From contig OY821742.1 of NCBI GenBank assembly GCA_963682055.1, positions 4,673,816 to 4,737,815 on the forward strand: a stretch of 64,000 bases of DNA, read 5' to 3'. The first letter of the stretch is position 1, and each line of letters opens with the position of its first letter. The notes under the pieces are model-generated. The model was not told the origin of the DNA. It saw only the letters and a list, made by a program, of their open reading frames with translations, and ran no database searches. Below, in pieces: positions 1 through 11,887 of this stretch. This DNA comes from Primula veris (Eukaryota; Streptophyta; Magnoliopsida; Ericales; Primulaceae). Position numbers and translations under genes: made by a program.

Positions 1-1637
1 CACTCATTGGGCCAAGAGGATATATCAAAGAATTGATGATCTCTTTGAGCCATTTCATTACATTTAATTAACAATAATACTCAAGAAATCGTAATATTAA
101 ATATTCCATATCATGCTTATGAGTTATGACCCGAATTTTGTTCTATAAAATGATGAAAGAAACTACAATGGCTACAAAATTAGTAAATTGCTCCCAATTC
201 AGACTGAACTATCTCCAACCATAAATCTATTGACATGGAACAAGCTCATAGCAAAAGATAACCTAACTCAGTATTTTCTCCTCAGTAAATAAATTCTATG
301 TGATATCTACACTGTGACTAGCTAGAACAATGTCAAGAAAGGGTTATTGATATCATGACCATGTGCTGTAGCTTAATTCAGCTTGTTGTTAAACTCAATA
401 AAAATATAAAATGAAGTGAACTGGCCAGATGAGTTATGACCCGAATTTTGTCCTCTATATAAATATTGTGTGTGTTTATGTAAAACGTAATGAGATTACA
501 AAAGGACGAGATTTTTAATAACACAAAATGGGATCATTTGTAATGCATAGAGGAATGGTATTACATCAATAGGATCAATAATCTCACTTTCTTTTATAAT
601 CTCCAATGAATTCATAGTATCGAAACTATAAATCCTGCAATCAAATAAGACCTTAAAGCATTCACATCACACTTTTTAAATTCAAATTTCTTTAAATTTG
701 AATAGTTTATTTATAAAAATCCATTCACATCAACCTAATATTAAACTCTCTATTTTTAAATAGTATCACTATCAATCTTTATAAATGAAGAAAATTATTT
801 CTCCTTATCAACCAAAAAATAATATTTTATTTTGAATCTCACCTTCAATCATTTATTATTTCAACACAAAAAATAAACTAAGTATTAAAATACAATACAA
901 AAATTAATAAATTATTAATAGAGAGTGTTTTGAAAAGATTGAAAAATCAACTAAAACTTAAGTGACTCTCTAAACATTAAAAAATAATATTTTCACTCAT
1001 CATTTGACAAAGTTTTTGGAGAGATTGATGTGAATGTTCTTAGTGTACCGAGTCTCTTTTCCCAACTCATTATCATACGTAATATATATTTAGATTTAGT
1101 TTTCACTAAAAGAAAATGTCACAACGTAAGCTCTGTTGCTAAAAGAAAATGTCACAACGTAAGCTCTCTTGCTATTGAAACACACTATTATTATTTCTGT
1201 CACCAAATTAGACACAAGAATTTTAGCATCAGAATAACCACAAAGCGTCTATCTGCATTCATAAATTTTCTCGTAGTGTTTAATACTACTTTTTATGGTT
1301 AACTACTAGTTGATTAAAACGTCTTGTTAGGTTTCTTAAACAACCATTCATGATTCGACCAAACACATAATCAATGGATTTTTGTATCTCATTGTATCAA
1401 TAAGGCATTAGAAGCTTCAATGTATCATGATATCCTTCAAAGTTCAAATATTGCTAGTACAATTCATATTTAGGCGAGAAATCATGGCAGTGGACTGCTA
1501 TATATGTTGTCCTTCCCTAGAGACAATCAAGGTCGAGGTGCACATTGGTTACATAAACAACTCAAGTCACCCCTAACAAAGATAAAAATAGCCCGATAAA
1601 AAATCCTCGTTTTGGCTACAACTAATTTATATCGCCA
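1..1637. other. AT-rich intergenic DNA downstream of the ABI4-like gene
   Basis: I see no gene here. The short open frames have no recognisable protein signature. There is a direct repeat of about 21 bp at 121-141 and 430-450 (both read gagttatgacccgaattttgt). A 33-bp unit occurs twice in tandem at 1106-1138 and 1139-1171, which creates the repetitive peptide of the small frame at 1030-1302. That frame looks like a repeat artefact and not a gene. Confidence 0.6.
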
Positions 1638-1882
1638 ATCCGCCCATGTGTAAAGGTAACTATATATCGTGTCCATTTAACTGGCCTGCCAACAATGCGA
1701 TGAAGCCCATGAAGCTAATCTAAAAATACGGCAATCGAAATTATGCTAAAAGAAAATCACTATCCGCCCATGTGTAAAGGTAACTATCGTGTCCATTTAA
1801 CTGGCCGGCCAACAATGCGATGAAGCCCATGAAGCTAATCTAAAAATACGGTAATCGAAATTATGCTAAAAGAAAATCACTA
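1638..1882. repeat. Tandem duplication, unit about 120-124 bp
   Basis: Two near-identical adjacent units start at about 1638 and 1762, each beginning atccgcccatgtgtaaaggt. They differ by a 4-bp indel (atat) and a few substitutions, so the duplication is fairly recent. It ends about 120 bp downstream of the ABI4-like stop codon and so lies in, or just past, the probable 3' UTR. Confidence 0.9.
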
Positions 1883-2000
1883 AATTTCAATCCTTCTTTT
1901 TGGAAACTTCAAAAAACAATAGCCTGCACCCAAGCAATGAGATGAACATAGTTTATTTTCCTACTCTATCAAACTAAATAAATATCATCCTAAACACTAA

Positions 2001-4362
2001 TCAAAAGTCAAGACATGGGTGATCAGCATAATCCCAAATGCTAGCCGCTGTGTACTCATCCTCGTGCCACATCATCGGCGATACTACCCCCTGTGTCGCC
2101 CCCATCTCCGCCACCTCCTCGGCAGCAGCATAATTAGAAGAGAGTGACAAAGTTGAACCCACAGCTTGACTATCATAATATTGTGGATGCTGATAAAAAT
2201 AATCATTCGGATGATCATAAATGTTTCCACATGAAGATGTTGTTGTCATAGGGACCGTGTTAAAGTCCTCAGAAGGTCCATGCATCATTTGAAATTGCGT
2301 AAATAAACTATGGCTTGGGGTAGGGTTAGGGTTTGAGTTTACTGTAGGGTTGAAGATTTGGTTTGGTAAGAAGTTGGTGTATGATACTGGTGTATGGTAG
2401 GCACTGTAGGGCATGTACCCTACGGATGAGGGGGTGGGCCTGGGAAGGATCGGCCGAAGGGTATGTGTAGATGATGATGTGGCGCCTGACCGGGTGGAAG
2501 ACGGATTGGTGGGAGACGATGACATGGCAGAAGGAGAGGGTTGGAGGTTGAGCTGAGCCTTAGCACCGTAAAGTATTATGGCGGCACGGTCATATGCTCG
2601 GGCGGCATCCTCAGCAGTGGCGAAGGTGCCAAGCCAGCGTCGGGTGCGCTTACGTGGCTCACGGATCTCAGCAACCCACTTTCCCCAGCTCCTTTGTCTC
2701 ACACCTCTATACCTGTAGGGAACAAAAAGAAACTATTTGGAAGAATGTACAAGGAATTAGGTTTATTAAGACTTTGTCAAACAATTGACTTAGACTCGGA
2801 ATTATCATCCTGCTTATCATAATTTGGTATCAATTCATTTCTCTATAGTTCTAAGAAGGTATTTTTGAACTTCATTAATAAAAACGTATTTATATTTTTT
2901 GTTTAAGAACCATAGATGTAGCATCATCGAGTATAATTAATTAAATGATAAACTCAGATATATTATGAAGAATGTGTTTTAACTAAAAATAAATAAATAG
3001 ATTCCTAGCTTTGTATTAATCCACATTTTCCCCTAGTTGCCCGATGTCTTATATTTGGTCATGCTATGTTTATTCATGGAAAATCAATTTATTTTGTTTT
3101 TTGTTTTTCCGGAACAAACTACCAAACATTATGTTAACGATAAAAGTAAATTGTATTCGATAGATCAATGTAACTATTACTAATAACTAGTCATGTACCA
3201 AAAAACAATAACCAAAGAAATGTCGAAAATCGCAAAATTTCAAAACGTTGTCATATAAAGTAACAGTATCATTACCAAAAAAAAATATCACGATACCACA
3301 AGAAGTCTGGTTTTTAAACTGATAGTAGAGTGAATGCTTCAAAATTTAGCAACAAAATTTAGCAACAATATAGCAAGAAAAATCGGTTGCAATACTGTTG
3401 CTAAATTCAGCAACTTTACCATCAGTTTAACAGCTATATACTGTCATTTTCTTGTAGTGATTAAAAAAATAACCAAACGCAAAAATATTATTTAGGTCTA
3501 CACACCAAAATTAAGGATGAGCTGTTATGAATTCGTCATTGTCATGATTCCTTCCCCCCAAAAAATATTATTTAGGTCTAAACAAAAAAACATGAGTTAC
3601 ATCTGTTTTAATCAATATTGCTATAAGTAAATTTTTAAAACGTGATCTACACATCTATATATGTATATTGGTGTGTGCTCAAAAAAGTAAAATATAAGTA
3701 TATATTTCCTCTTTAAATATTTAATCAATTATCAATACGAAATACATGCAACTTTGACTTAAAAAAAATTAGTATCTTTATATTGTCTAAACTATTTTAA
3801 AAAAAACTTGATCAAATAGTTTAAATGCTAATTAAAGTATACCACTCAAAATCGTTTCGTCACTTTAGCTACAAAGTTACAAGTATTTTGTAAATGAAAG
3901 TTACACGTAATTTTGTAGAGATCAATTATTTAGAGAGGAAGGAATTATATAAATCGATCTTGAAAATTGCTTTTGAGTAAGTCATGATGAGTGTACTAGA
4001 TCTTCTGCTTCTGTATTGCCAGTCGCCCGTTTATGTTGACTTGCATGACAATATTTCACTTTTTATTTAGTCAGTTGATATGGGTATATTTTATTTATAA
4101 AAAAAAACGTACTAGATCTTTCACACAAGTACCTGAACTTGCCGTTATCGGGTCCGCCCTTTCCTTTACCTCTCCGGGACGTGGATCCGGCGGTGTCTCC
4201 ACCGTCCACGGCGGAGGAATCTGAGACATGGTAGTTGTTGGGGTGGTCTTGGTTGGGGTTTGAGTTAATATTAGAGATAATATTACTATTAGTATTATTG
4301 TTGTTGTCTTGGGGAGATGAGATGTGGGTGGTAATGGTATTGGCCATAAGATTTTGGCTCAT
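2001..4362 (-). CDS. ABI4: ABI4-type AP2/ERF transcription factor
   Basis: A DREB-subfamily AP2 protein of 313 aa. Exon 1 is 4133-4362 and exon 2 is 2001-2712, joined within an Arg codon (AG|gtacttg ... ctacag|G). One AP2/ERF domain covers about residues 77-133, with the WVAEIREPR and [16 protein letters not shown] signatures and the Val/Glu pair typical of DREB proteins. An [14 protein letters not shown] segment just before the domain, a Ser/Thr-rich stretch ending in [11 protein letters not shown], and a C-terminal acidic SIWDY tail are all characteristic of ABI4. In Arabidopsis ABI4 is a nuclear regulator in ABA, sugar and seed signalling that binds CE1-like CACC elements. The N-terminus is Asn-rich. 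The oddity is a 1.42-kb intron exactly at the start of the AP2 domain, whereas Arabidopsis ABI4 is intronless. I consider the family call secure and the orthology very likely. Confidence 0.93.
3294..3460. mobile_element. CACTA-like miniature element in the ABI4 intron
   Basis: The right end reads ttttcttgtagtga, the reverse complement of a CACTACAAGAAAA-type CACTA terminus. The left end (taccacaagaagtc) is a degenerate copy in inverted orientation. Just inside, both arms carry aaactgatrgta, and the middle repeats gttgctaaatt / agcaac motifs. The element is about 167 bp, has no coding capacity and lies entirely in the intron. The target duplication is not clear. Confidence 0.55.
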
Positions 4363-4453
4363 TTTTTAAGAAAGTGAGAGATGAGATTAGTGGAAACCAG
4401 GGTTTGGCTGTCAAATGAGGTTGAGTTTGGTAAGTGGTGGACGAAGGCGGTGC

Positions 4454-4477
4454 TATTTATATATTTATATATGCATG
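4454..4477 (-). promoter_or_regulatory. Candidate TATA box with overlapping RY motif, ABI4-like gene
   Basis: Read on the minus strand, about 95-115 bp upstream of the ATG, there is a CATGCA (RY) motif at 4472-4477 followed by TATATAAATATATAAATA. TATA plus RY (the B3-factor site of ABI3/FUS3/LEC2) is common in seed-expressed promoters, which fits the known seed role of ABI4. Position and motif are seen; function is inferred. Confidence 0.45.
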
Positions 4478-5583
4478 AGAGATACTATAAGAGAAAGGAA
4501 AATAGTAGTAGTGAAAAAAAAAAGTTGATTTTTTTTGTTACAGTTTACTTCTATATTGTACTTCTCATTTGAGTTTGTAATGTACACTGTGTTTTACTAG
4601 TGGAGTAGAGTGATTGATGATTAAAAAATATTGCTTCGTTAATAAAATACATCTCGTACGTCCTACTACTAAACGGATAAAATATTTTTGGAGCTCATAT
4701 GTATATATACACAAAATAAATTATATGAGTTTTTTTTTTTTTTTCAATAAATTCTATGAGTGATCTACAATGTGAAATATGATTTAGGGAGTAATTAATA
4801 CTTTATGAATACGGTTAAATTAATTGACCAATTTTGTCAAGTTAAATGTGTTTTCTTTTAGTGGAGTACTATTAATCTTTATGTTCTTATTTTTTATTAA
4901 CTTAAGAGTTCAAATTTTACATATGGATGCATGTTTATAAGAACAAAAAAAAAACAGCAAAAAGAAATTAAAGAAGAAAAAATTATGTATAAAAAATTGA
5001 TTTTCTAATAATTAGGTCTACATTTAGTATTTACTTATATGAACTGGAAAAACACCTAACTGTATATATGGACGGAAATAAAAATTATTTATACTTTGTT
5101 TGTTTTATTTCTTTTTGGAAAAGCAGCTAGTTCTCAATTATATACAAATAGTTCTATTTATTGAGAACTTGGATTAATTTACAACTCCGTATTATTTTTG
5201 AAATAAGAAAAGTATTAATTGTATCCCTTTATGTTCTCGAGATGCAAATTGAATCAATGTTGATCGTGTATTTTGACTTTTTGAAGTCAAGTGTGCATAC
5301 CCGTAGATAAATTCGTTATAGTTTTATTTGTAGTGAAATTTGGCATTAAGCTCAGACTTATAGTTATTGCTCTTAAGATGTTTACGTCTTTAACAAAATC
5401 GATCTATTAGACAAAAAATTTAACTCGTTTTTTTACTCCATAAATTTAAAGGGTGAACAAATTTTAGTTGAACTGTCTCTACTAAAACATAACTGGACTA
5501 ACTAATAAATTTTCATGTAGAAATGAAAAACCTTTTTTTTTACAGTTCAACGTAAACCTTTTTTATTTGTTGCTCAAGAAAGA
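4478..5583. other. Intergenic, upstream of the ABI4-like gene
   Basis: AT-rich DNA with homopolymer runs (for example poly-T at 4732-4744) and no recognisable gene. It should contain the distal ABI4 promoter. No further repeat structure was identified. Confidence 0.5.
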
Positions 5584-6159
5584 TTGAAGTCGAAAAGCGA
5601 CAATATTGAATTCAAGAAATTAAGAATTGATGAGATGGATGCATGTAATGTATTAATGGGTAGGCCATGGAAATTTGACGTTGGTTCTATCTATAAAGGA
5701 AAAAATGATACATATTATATTGAGTGGCAACGAGAAGAATTTATGCTACTTCCAACAGGAAGTATATCAAATGTTTCTAAAGAGAAAGGGAAAAGTTTAT
5801 TGGCTATCTTTAATGTTGTCAACTATTTTTATTTTAATATCAATGATTTTAATGGAGTTTTAACTTTGGGAATTAACACGGAATGTGAAGGGATCGAAAT
5901 AAGTGAGTTAATGAAAGAATTATTAAAGGGGTTTCGAGGTGTCACGCTCGATTCGAATCAGCTACCTTTCATACTTGATATTCAGCATTTGATAGATTTT
6001 ATTCATGAGTATTTGGATACCGATTGTGATACATTAATTGGAGATCCATGGGACAGGGGCAAAATAATGCGCCGACAAAAGATGACAATTGGTTCGATAA
6101 AAAAATTCCGTTTACAATGTACAAATCGGGACGATTTGTTTTTAAGTGGATGGGAATGA
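5584..6159 (+). pseudogene. Ty3/gypsy retrotransposon pol relic (protease end to RT start)
   Basis: A 191-codon open frame without an autonomous function. Residues about 20-60 (CNVLMGRPWKFD...YKGKNDTY...LLPTGS) match the conserved C-LLGRPWQFD...H-G--N-Y...LLP segment just after the protease in plant Ty3/gypsy polyproteins. Residues about 128-139 (PFILDIQHLIDF) match the LPP-RDIQHxIDF segment that opens reverse transcriptase. The expected RT, RNase H and integrase are missing: after HLIDFI the frame runs into about 50 residues I do not recognise and stops close to an LTR-like region. The simplest reading is an internally deleted element whose frame survives by chance. Confidence 0.72.
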
Positions 6160-6199
6160 TGAGGAACGGATGAATACAAGCAATATTAAGTTCAAGAAA

Positions 6200-6598
6200 A
6201 GCAATGGAGTTTCGTTTTAAAGAATATTATTTAGTAGTATTTACTTTTATATTTTATTTAGAATATTTAGTTATTACTATTTCTAATTTAATTAGGATTG
6301 CTAGACAATCATAATATTTAGTTATTTCCTAGTTAGATTAGGATTCTTTTAGATTAGTTATAGTCAGATTATGATTGATGTTAGGAACTCTATATATATC
6401 TCTGTGGTTGAGATATGAAGTGATCAATTATTTTCCAATCAATAAAATACTTTACTTTAGTTTATTTCCTGGTGGATTTCAGATTTTCGTTTGTGGATTC
6501 CAGCAAAACACGCCCGTTCGAACGTAATCGAGCAACACACCCGTTCGTGTGTTACGAACAAAATCTTTTAATTCTATTTTACGCTTCCGTCCTACGTC
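6200..6598 (+). mobile_element. LTR-like 3' end of the Ty3/gypsy relic
   Basis: Right after the pol relic comes an LTR-like arrangement: AT-rich U3 sequence, TATATATAT at about 6391-6401, a polyadenylation motif (aataaaat) at about 6441, and then a more GC-rich stretch ending near tcctacgtca. No second LTR, primer-binding site or target duplication was found, so the boundaries are approximate. Confidence 0.4.
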
Positions 6599-6599
6599 A

Positions 6600-9500
6600 G
6601 AGTTACCCTACTTGCTTACACTTATAAAGGCTTAACTACAGAAACAGATTTAGAGAGTTGTTCCCGCCTTCCCGTGTTCGGTAGAGGCATAGACTAGGAT
6701 AAAAGTCGTTAATTAGACATATACTGTCCATCTCGGCATCTCCCAAATGATTTTGCTGCCCCAGTTTGCATGGTTAGACTTAGACCTACTATAAGTTTGC
6801 TAATAATAATGAATTTATTTTATTTATATTTATTAAATAACCTGCATGGTCATAATGTGTTCGACGAGTTGCAGCCGTCACAAGTCTATAAGTGGTTTTT
6901 CTTTTTTCTTTTAGACTAGTATTTGGTCTATCAAGATAGTATGCGTATATTACTTGTCATGGGCTTTCAGATTGACTGACATAGGAACGAGGTACGGGTT
7001 AAAAAAAGGCTAAATCACCCCTCGTATCACGAAAAACACGATTTTTTTTTTACGTATTTTACTGAAAAGTTGACGATTATAGTCTTTCAGCACCTACATA
7101 ATAATAAAATAGTATATACATGTAATTCAGGCTCATCCACGTCTAAACGCTAATTCCGCCACTGGGCTGACAATTTATAAAGACACTGATGATTATCCCG
7201 AGTACTGCATAGTAGTTAGTGAAATTTCGAATTATGGTGTACCCTGATATGCATGGGCAAGGTGAAATGGATCGAGTTCATAGAGTGAAAAGCAAATTCA
7301 GGTTCGTGCAAGGAATTTAGATGACTTAATGGATACATGACCGAGAGACATATTATGTCCCGAAGGGTCGCCCGAAAAAAACTAGCCTAACACATATATA
7401 CGTGCGAAGTGGGTCCATATATGGAAAAATTAGTAGGAACATAGACTTTCCAAATACCAAACCACCTCAATGTGATCTATTGGTGTGGTGCAATAAAAGG
7501 GCACTGTATATGGCCACCGTAGTAAGAAATCACAACTCATGGTTTTTGACAAGTCGGCGATGCAACGGATTGCTCGGTATGACAACTATTTATAGCTAGA
7601 CATGATTGTACTAGACCTTGAAGATCTCAGCCCAACGATGAACGGTCATCGAAGTCAGCATCGTCGAAATGAATATGGGTGAAACTATCTAAGAAAAAAA
7701 CTCCCCTTACATTGGCTACTTGATTCTCATAAATGAGTTTAGATGTGTAATCACTTTTAATAGTTTTAAACATTATTTTAGACTTTATATAACATTTGAA
7801 CGCATTTAGATTTATTTGCCTTAATTAATTTTGAAACTTCTTGGAAGTATGTCTGTTCATTTTTCGTATTATCTCTAATCATTAGTCATATTAGCTAGTT
7901 TGATTAGCTAATATGTATTTTATTGGCAGGATGTGTTTGGTTGTTGTTAAATAACCATGTGTATACTGTTGTATAATTTGCGTAGATTTGTAATTTTGTA
8001 TATCGTTCATGTACAATTGGTTTGTAACGGACTACGGTATGACCTGCGATTTCCACACGGTCATAATACGTATATCTATTATGGTTTGTTAATGGAAAAT
8101 TGGTCATAATTGGTTCGTTTTGAAATAAGAAGTTGTCTATGTTGCAAGTTTACAGCAACGTCGTAGCTCTCTGTTACAACTAGTAACTTAGAGTTACCAA
8201 CGAGTTCGGTCAGAATAAAAATAAAAGCCAAACTCGTAACTCTTGAGTTAGGACATTGGTACTAGATTTATGGTTTTATGGGCATGAAAAAAGATTGCTC
8301 CCTTTTAATTGTCACATTCCAGATCTAGTCGTTGTATTCCCTTGTGAAAATAATTAGTATGCGTATGCATACAAGTGGTCATGCATTAAACATAAGGCTA
8401 TTGAACAAAAAGATTTTGCGTCAAACTTCAAACATAAGGCTATTCCTCTGTCGTAGAGTTACCGGAAAACTCTGTTTAGTTAGAAAATACGTTTCCTCTA
8501 AAACTCATTTCAGAATCGGAAACGGTACTTCTTTAAATTTTTGGAGGAAACGTTTCAGAAACTTAAGTGAAAAATTGTAAAATCTTATATATAACTTTTT
8601 TAAAACTATAATAATAAGAAAAATATACTTTACTATAACTTTAAAAAAGATTTTACAATACAATTTTTGTAATAAATTAGGAAAAAAAAATACATTACAA
8701 CATTATGATATCAAGTTACTAAAAGAGAATACATAATATATATATAAATAAATTATTTGTTTGGTTACTCAAATTTTAACTAATATATCTCATAAAATAT
8801 TAAATTAGTATTTTTCTCAGCTTATTATTACAGAATCCATAAATTCATATAAGTTTAATAAAAAGTGTCATATACTTCGTTTTCATCTTTCGTAAAATTT
8901 TAGACTATGTTTTCCGTTTTTGTTTAGTCTACGTTTTCCTTTTTCGTTTCCCGTTTTCGTTTTCCGAGTTAACAACTATTGTTTGTCCTGATTTCTTAGA
9001 TCCCGTTATATATGTTCCCAAAAAAATGCTTCTTTGTCTTGGTATGAATTAGTTGACTCAATGAGCTGGTCATTCGTTTCGTTGGAAACTTGGAATATAT
9101 AAATACATTTTTAGATATTTCCATATTGGGAAAATTGTTTCAAAAAAAAAAAAAAAGAAGGGAAAAACTCGGTTTCCATTTGAACTCAGTTTCCTTCTTG
9201 GGAAATAAACAAGGTTTTTAGTTTCTATTCCCTAGAGAATCCCCACAACCAGAAATTTATATATATTTACAAGTAAGATATTCTATTGCCGAATAAGTAC
9301 TCTTCCCTTTTCTTTTGTCACCTCAAAGTCCATTACGAATCTAGAATCTAATTTCGTTCTTAAGAAAAATAAAATAAACATATGGTTAGCTTAAGAGTCC
9401 AATGCAAAAGGTTCATTTTTATCCCATTTAAGAATTTTAATATTCGTTAACTTGAGAACATGTCTTTGTAGTATAATTAGTAATGTCACACGAATGTGAA

Positions 9501-11037
9501 AGCAAAAATGCTGGTTAAAAAGACTTGCATGAAGGGAGCTACGTGGCTTCATTCCAAACGAGTTGTTGCAGCAAATAGCATGTGTATTGGAACTTACAAT
9601 TATGCCCACCAACAACAGAAGTTGCCCCACATCACACATGAGAACTTTGTAAATATTATTTCATTATTGATGATAATTTATTAGTGCAAGGAAAGAATTA
9701 ATTAATAGGAATGTACTAATCTTTTGCACATTGAGAAAACTTCAATATTTTGATTTTAGCATCTATTTTACAAAAGATAAAAGGACTGTTATCTTTCCTG
9801 TCTAATATGGATATTGAAAAATATTCACATGTAAAATTTGGGTGTTATGAAAACATCATTGTCAAGTGTCAAACATGATATCTTGAAAGTATTTATGTAG
9901 ACTATTTTTGCCTCAGATTCTTGTCGTTGTAAAGGAAACTGCTTGCCTGTTCCATTTGGGTCCACAACTCTTTTCCTTTTGTGATCAATACGAAAATGAT
10001 GTACCACAACTATTAAATTAAATGCATATTTTATCATACTGATATACAGTATCCACGTGAGTTAAGTAAAGGGGTATTGTCTCTAGCTAGCTATTATAAG
10101 CTTCACAATATCCTAATTCGAAAGGTATTATATCATTTGGTAATGTTGGTTTGGTACGGCTAAGGCCAATATACGAAATTCAACTAGAGATAATCTAATT
10201 TTAATTATTCTTAATCTTATTTACTAATTATTTGCGTTAGAAAAAGTCAGAACGCTGGCATACGCACTCTCTTGTTAAACTGCTTCTCGCTATAAAATTT
10301 GCTAAGCAACTGGTTTAACACAATGGTTGTGTTGCTATTTATGTCACCAAATTAGCCACCCAATAAACATTGAACTGTGTTGCGAATATCGAACTGTGTC
10401 ACATGACATGCAAACATTACTTATGGATATTGGTATTCTGAACTCTTGTTTATTAGAGGACTGAATATGGCTTAATTAGCTAGCTAGTGAGTAGTGAGGA
10501 TACATGTGTAGAGGGCCTCATTTTTTATGAGATTTATCGACTTATTCTGAGTGATCTCATTTCAGAATAATACAAATTGTTCTTGATTGTGAAAAGCTGG
10601 TACCCTCATTTTTTTAATTGGGAAATGTTTTTGTTCACATGTTCTTTAGCCAAAAACTGTACCTCCTTAAGTGGTATGCACATATGGCATATGGCATGTG
10701 CAGTCATTAATAACATAAACTATTAATATATATGTATATATATTATTAATACTAGATTTAACAAAAAAAAATTATTTTTAATTAATATTTAAATTTAGGG
10801 TATAATCATCTAGGATTTTAATATATTTTTATTTGACTTTTTAGTTGATTGAATTTTTACCTTTAACAATTTTTCTTATTTATAATTAATATTTAAATTT
10901 AGGATAGGATCAACTAGAGTTCTACTATATTTTTATTTGAGTTTTTAGTAGATTAGATATTTAGATTTGGTTTTATCAAATTATAGATTGTATTTTATGT
11001 ATATTTAGAAGAATAAATATGTATTTTATTTGCTTAT
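6600..11037. other. Intergenic region with no recognisable gene
   Basis: Long AT-rich interval between the gypsy relic and the MYB gene. The short frames (for example 7402-7599, 8332-8580, 9391-9639, 9825-10037) have no family motifs and no splice-compatible partners, so I treat them as chance. A palindromic stretch attagctagtttgattagctaat lies at about 7891-7913. From 8470 to 9200 there is a run of gttttc/cgtttc-rich sequence. Confidence 0.5.
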
Positions 11038-11195
11038 ATATGATCAATTTTTGAAAATTTATGATCAATTTTTGAAAATTTATGATCAATTTTTGAAAAT
11101 TTTTATTCCGACAATTTTGATATAAGTTCTTAACCGATCAAAATTGCACGTAGTTTTGTAACGAACAATTAAATGAAAACGAGAATGAGTAATTA
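11038..11195. repeat. Triplicated 20-bp unit plus dispersed repeat shared with 14.7-14.9 kb
   Basis: The motif atgatcaatttttgaaaatt occurs three times in tandem at about 11040-11100. It runs into a block (gacaattttgatataagtt...caaaattgcacgtagttttg...gaacaattaaatg) that is clearly related to 14840-14930. The a(c)aattaaatggaaacggaagga-type end resembles the termini of plant Stowaway (Tc1/mariner) miniature elements, but neither copy has a clear pair of inverted ends. Confidence 0.5.
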
Positions 11196-11887
11196 AATAT
11201 TGTGTGAATAATCGTCCGTTTTACTCTTTCATTATTTTAATTTCATTTAATTAAAGAGATATTTTGGATGGATTATAAATGTTGTAACAGCATCACTCTT
11301 TTAAATTAGGAAAAAAAAAAAGTCAAATCCAAGCTAAACTGATTCCAATAGTAGAATTGTAGTATTACTATAAATCATAGTTACCTAGCCACCAAACTGC
11401 TCTGATAGTCAGATAACTACATATAGGCCATTGGTATTGATGTGAAAGGTGAATCATTTACTCCTATTTCCCATACATTTTGCCATCTTTTTTTGAATAT
11501 CAGTGAATTTGGTCAATTGTTTTGGAAAATATCAAGGTTTTAAAAGTTTGATATTCCTTTAGAAACACAAGTTAAATGTAACTTCTGTTTAACATCCTTA
11601 TCAATGTTAATTGAAACCGTTATCATTTTCAATAACCCATAAATACGACTTTCATCGAATACTATTCTCCAACAAATCGTATCTCAATGGAATCCGAGAA
11701 TAAAACTTGTTTAGTCGCCACGAATAAATAAGCATTGTTAAAAGAGCAAGCAACACAGATAAGTTTGTTTAGTATGATAAACACTACCGAACTTATAAAC
11801 CAGAAGAAATCAAAAAAAAAAAAAGTTAGAAAAACTACAAACACTACTCTAAAAGCTAATACAAGAAAGAACGATAACTTTCCGATT

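Noticed and set aside
1030..1302. 90-codon frame with repeated CHNVSS peptide
   Set aside because: The repetition comes from a 33-bp DNA tandem duplication and there is no domain or homologous neighbour.
2310..2345. gggttagggtttgag resembling plant telomere repeat (TTTAGGG)
   Set aside because: It is a single short stretch inside ABI4-like coding sequence encoding Asn/Pro-rich residues, not an array.
2541..2822. Plus-strand frame of 93 codons
   Set aside because: It is the antisense shadow of the AP2 domain, whose conserved codons force an open complementary frame.
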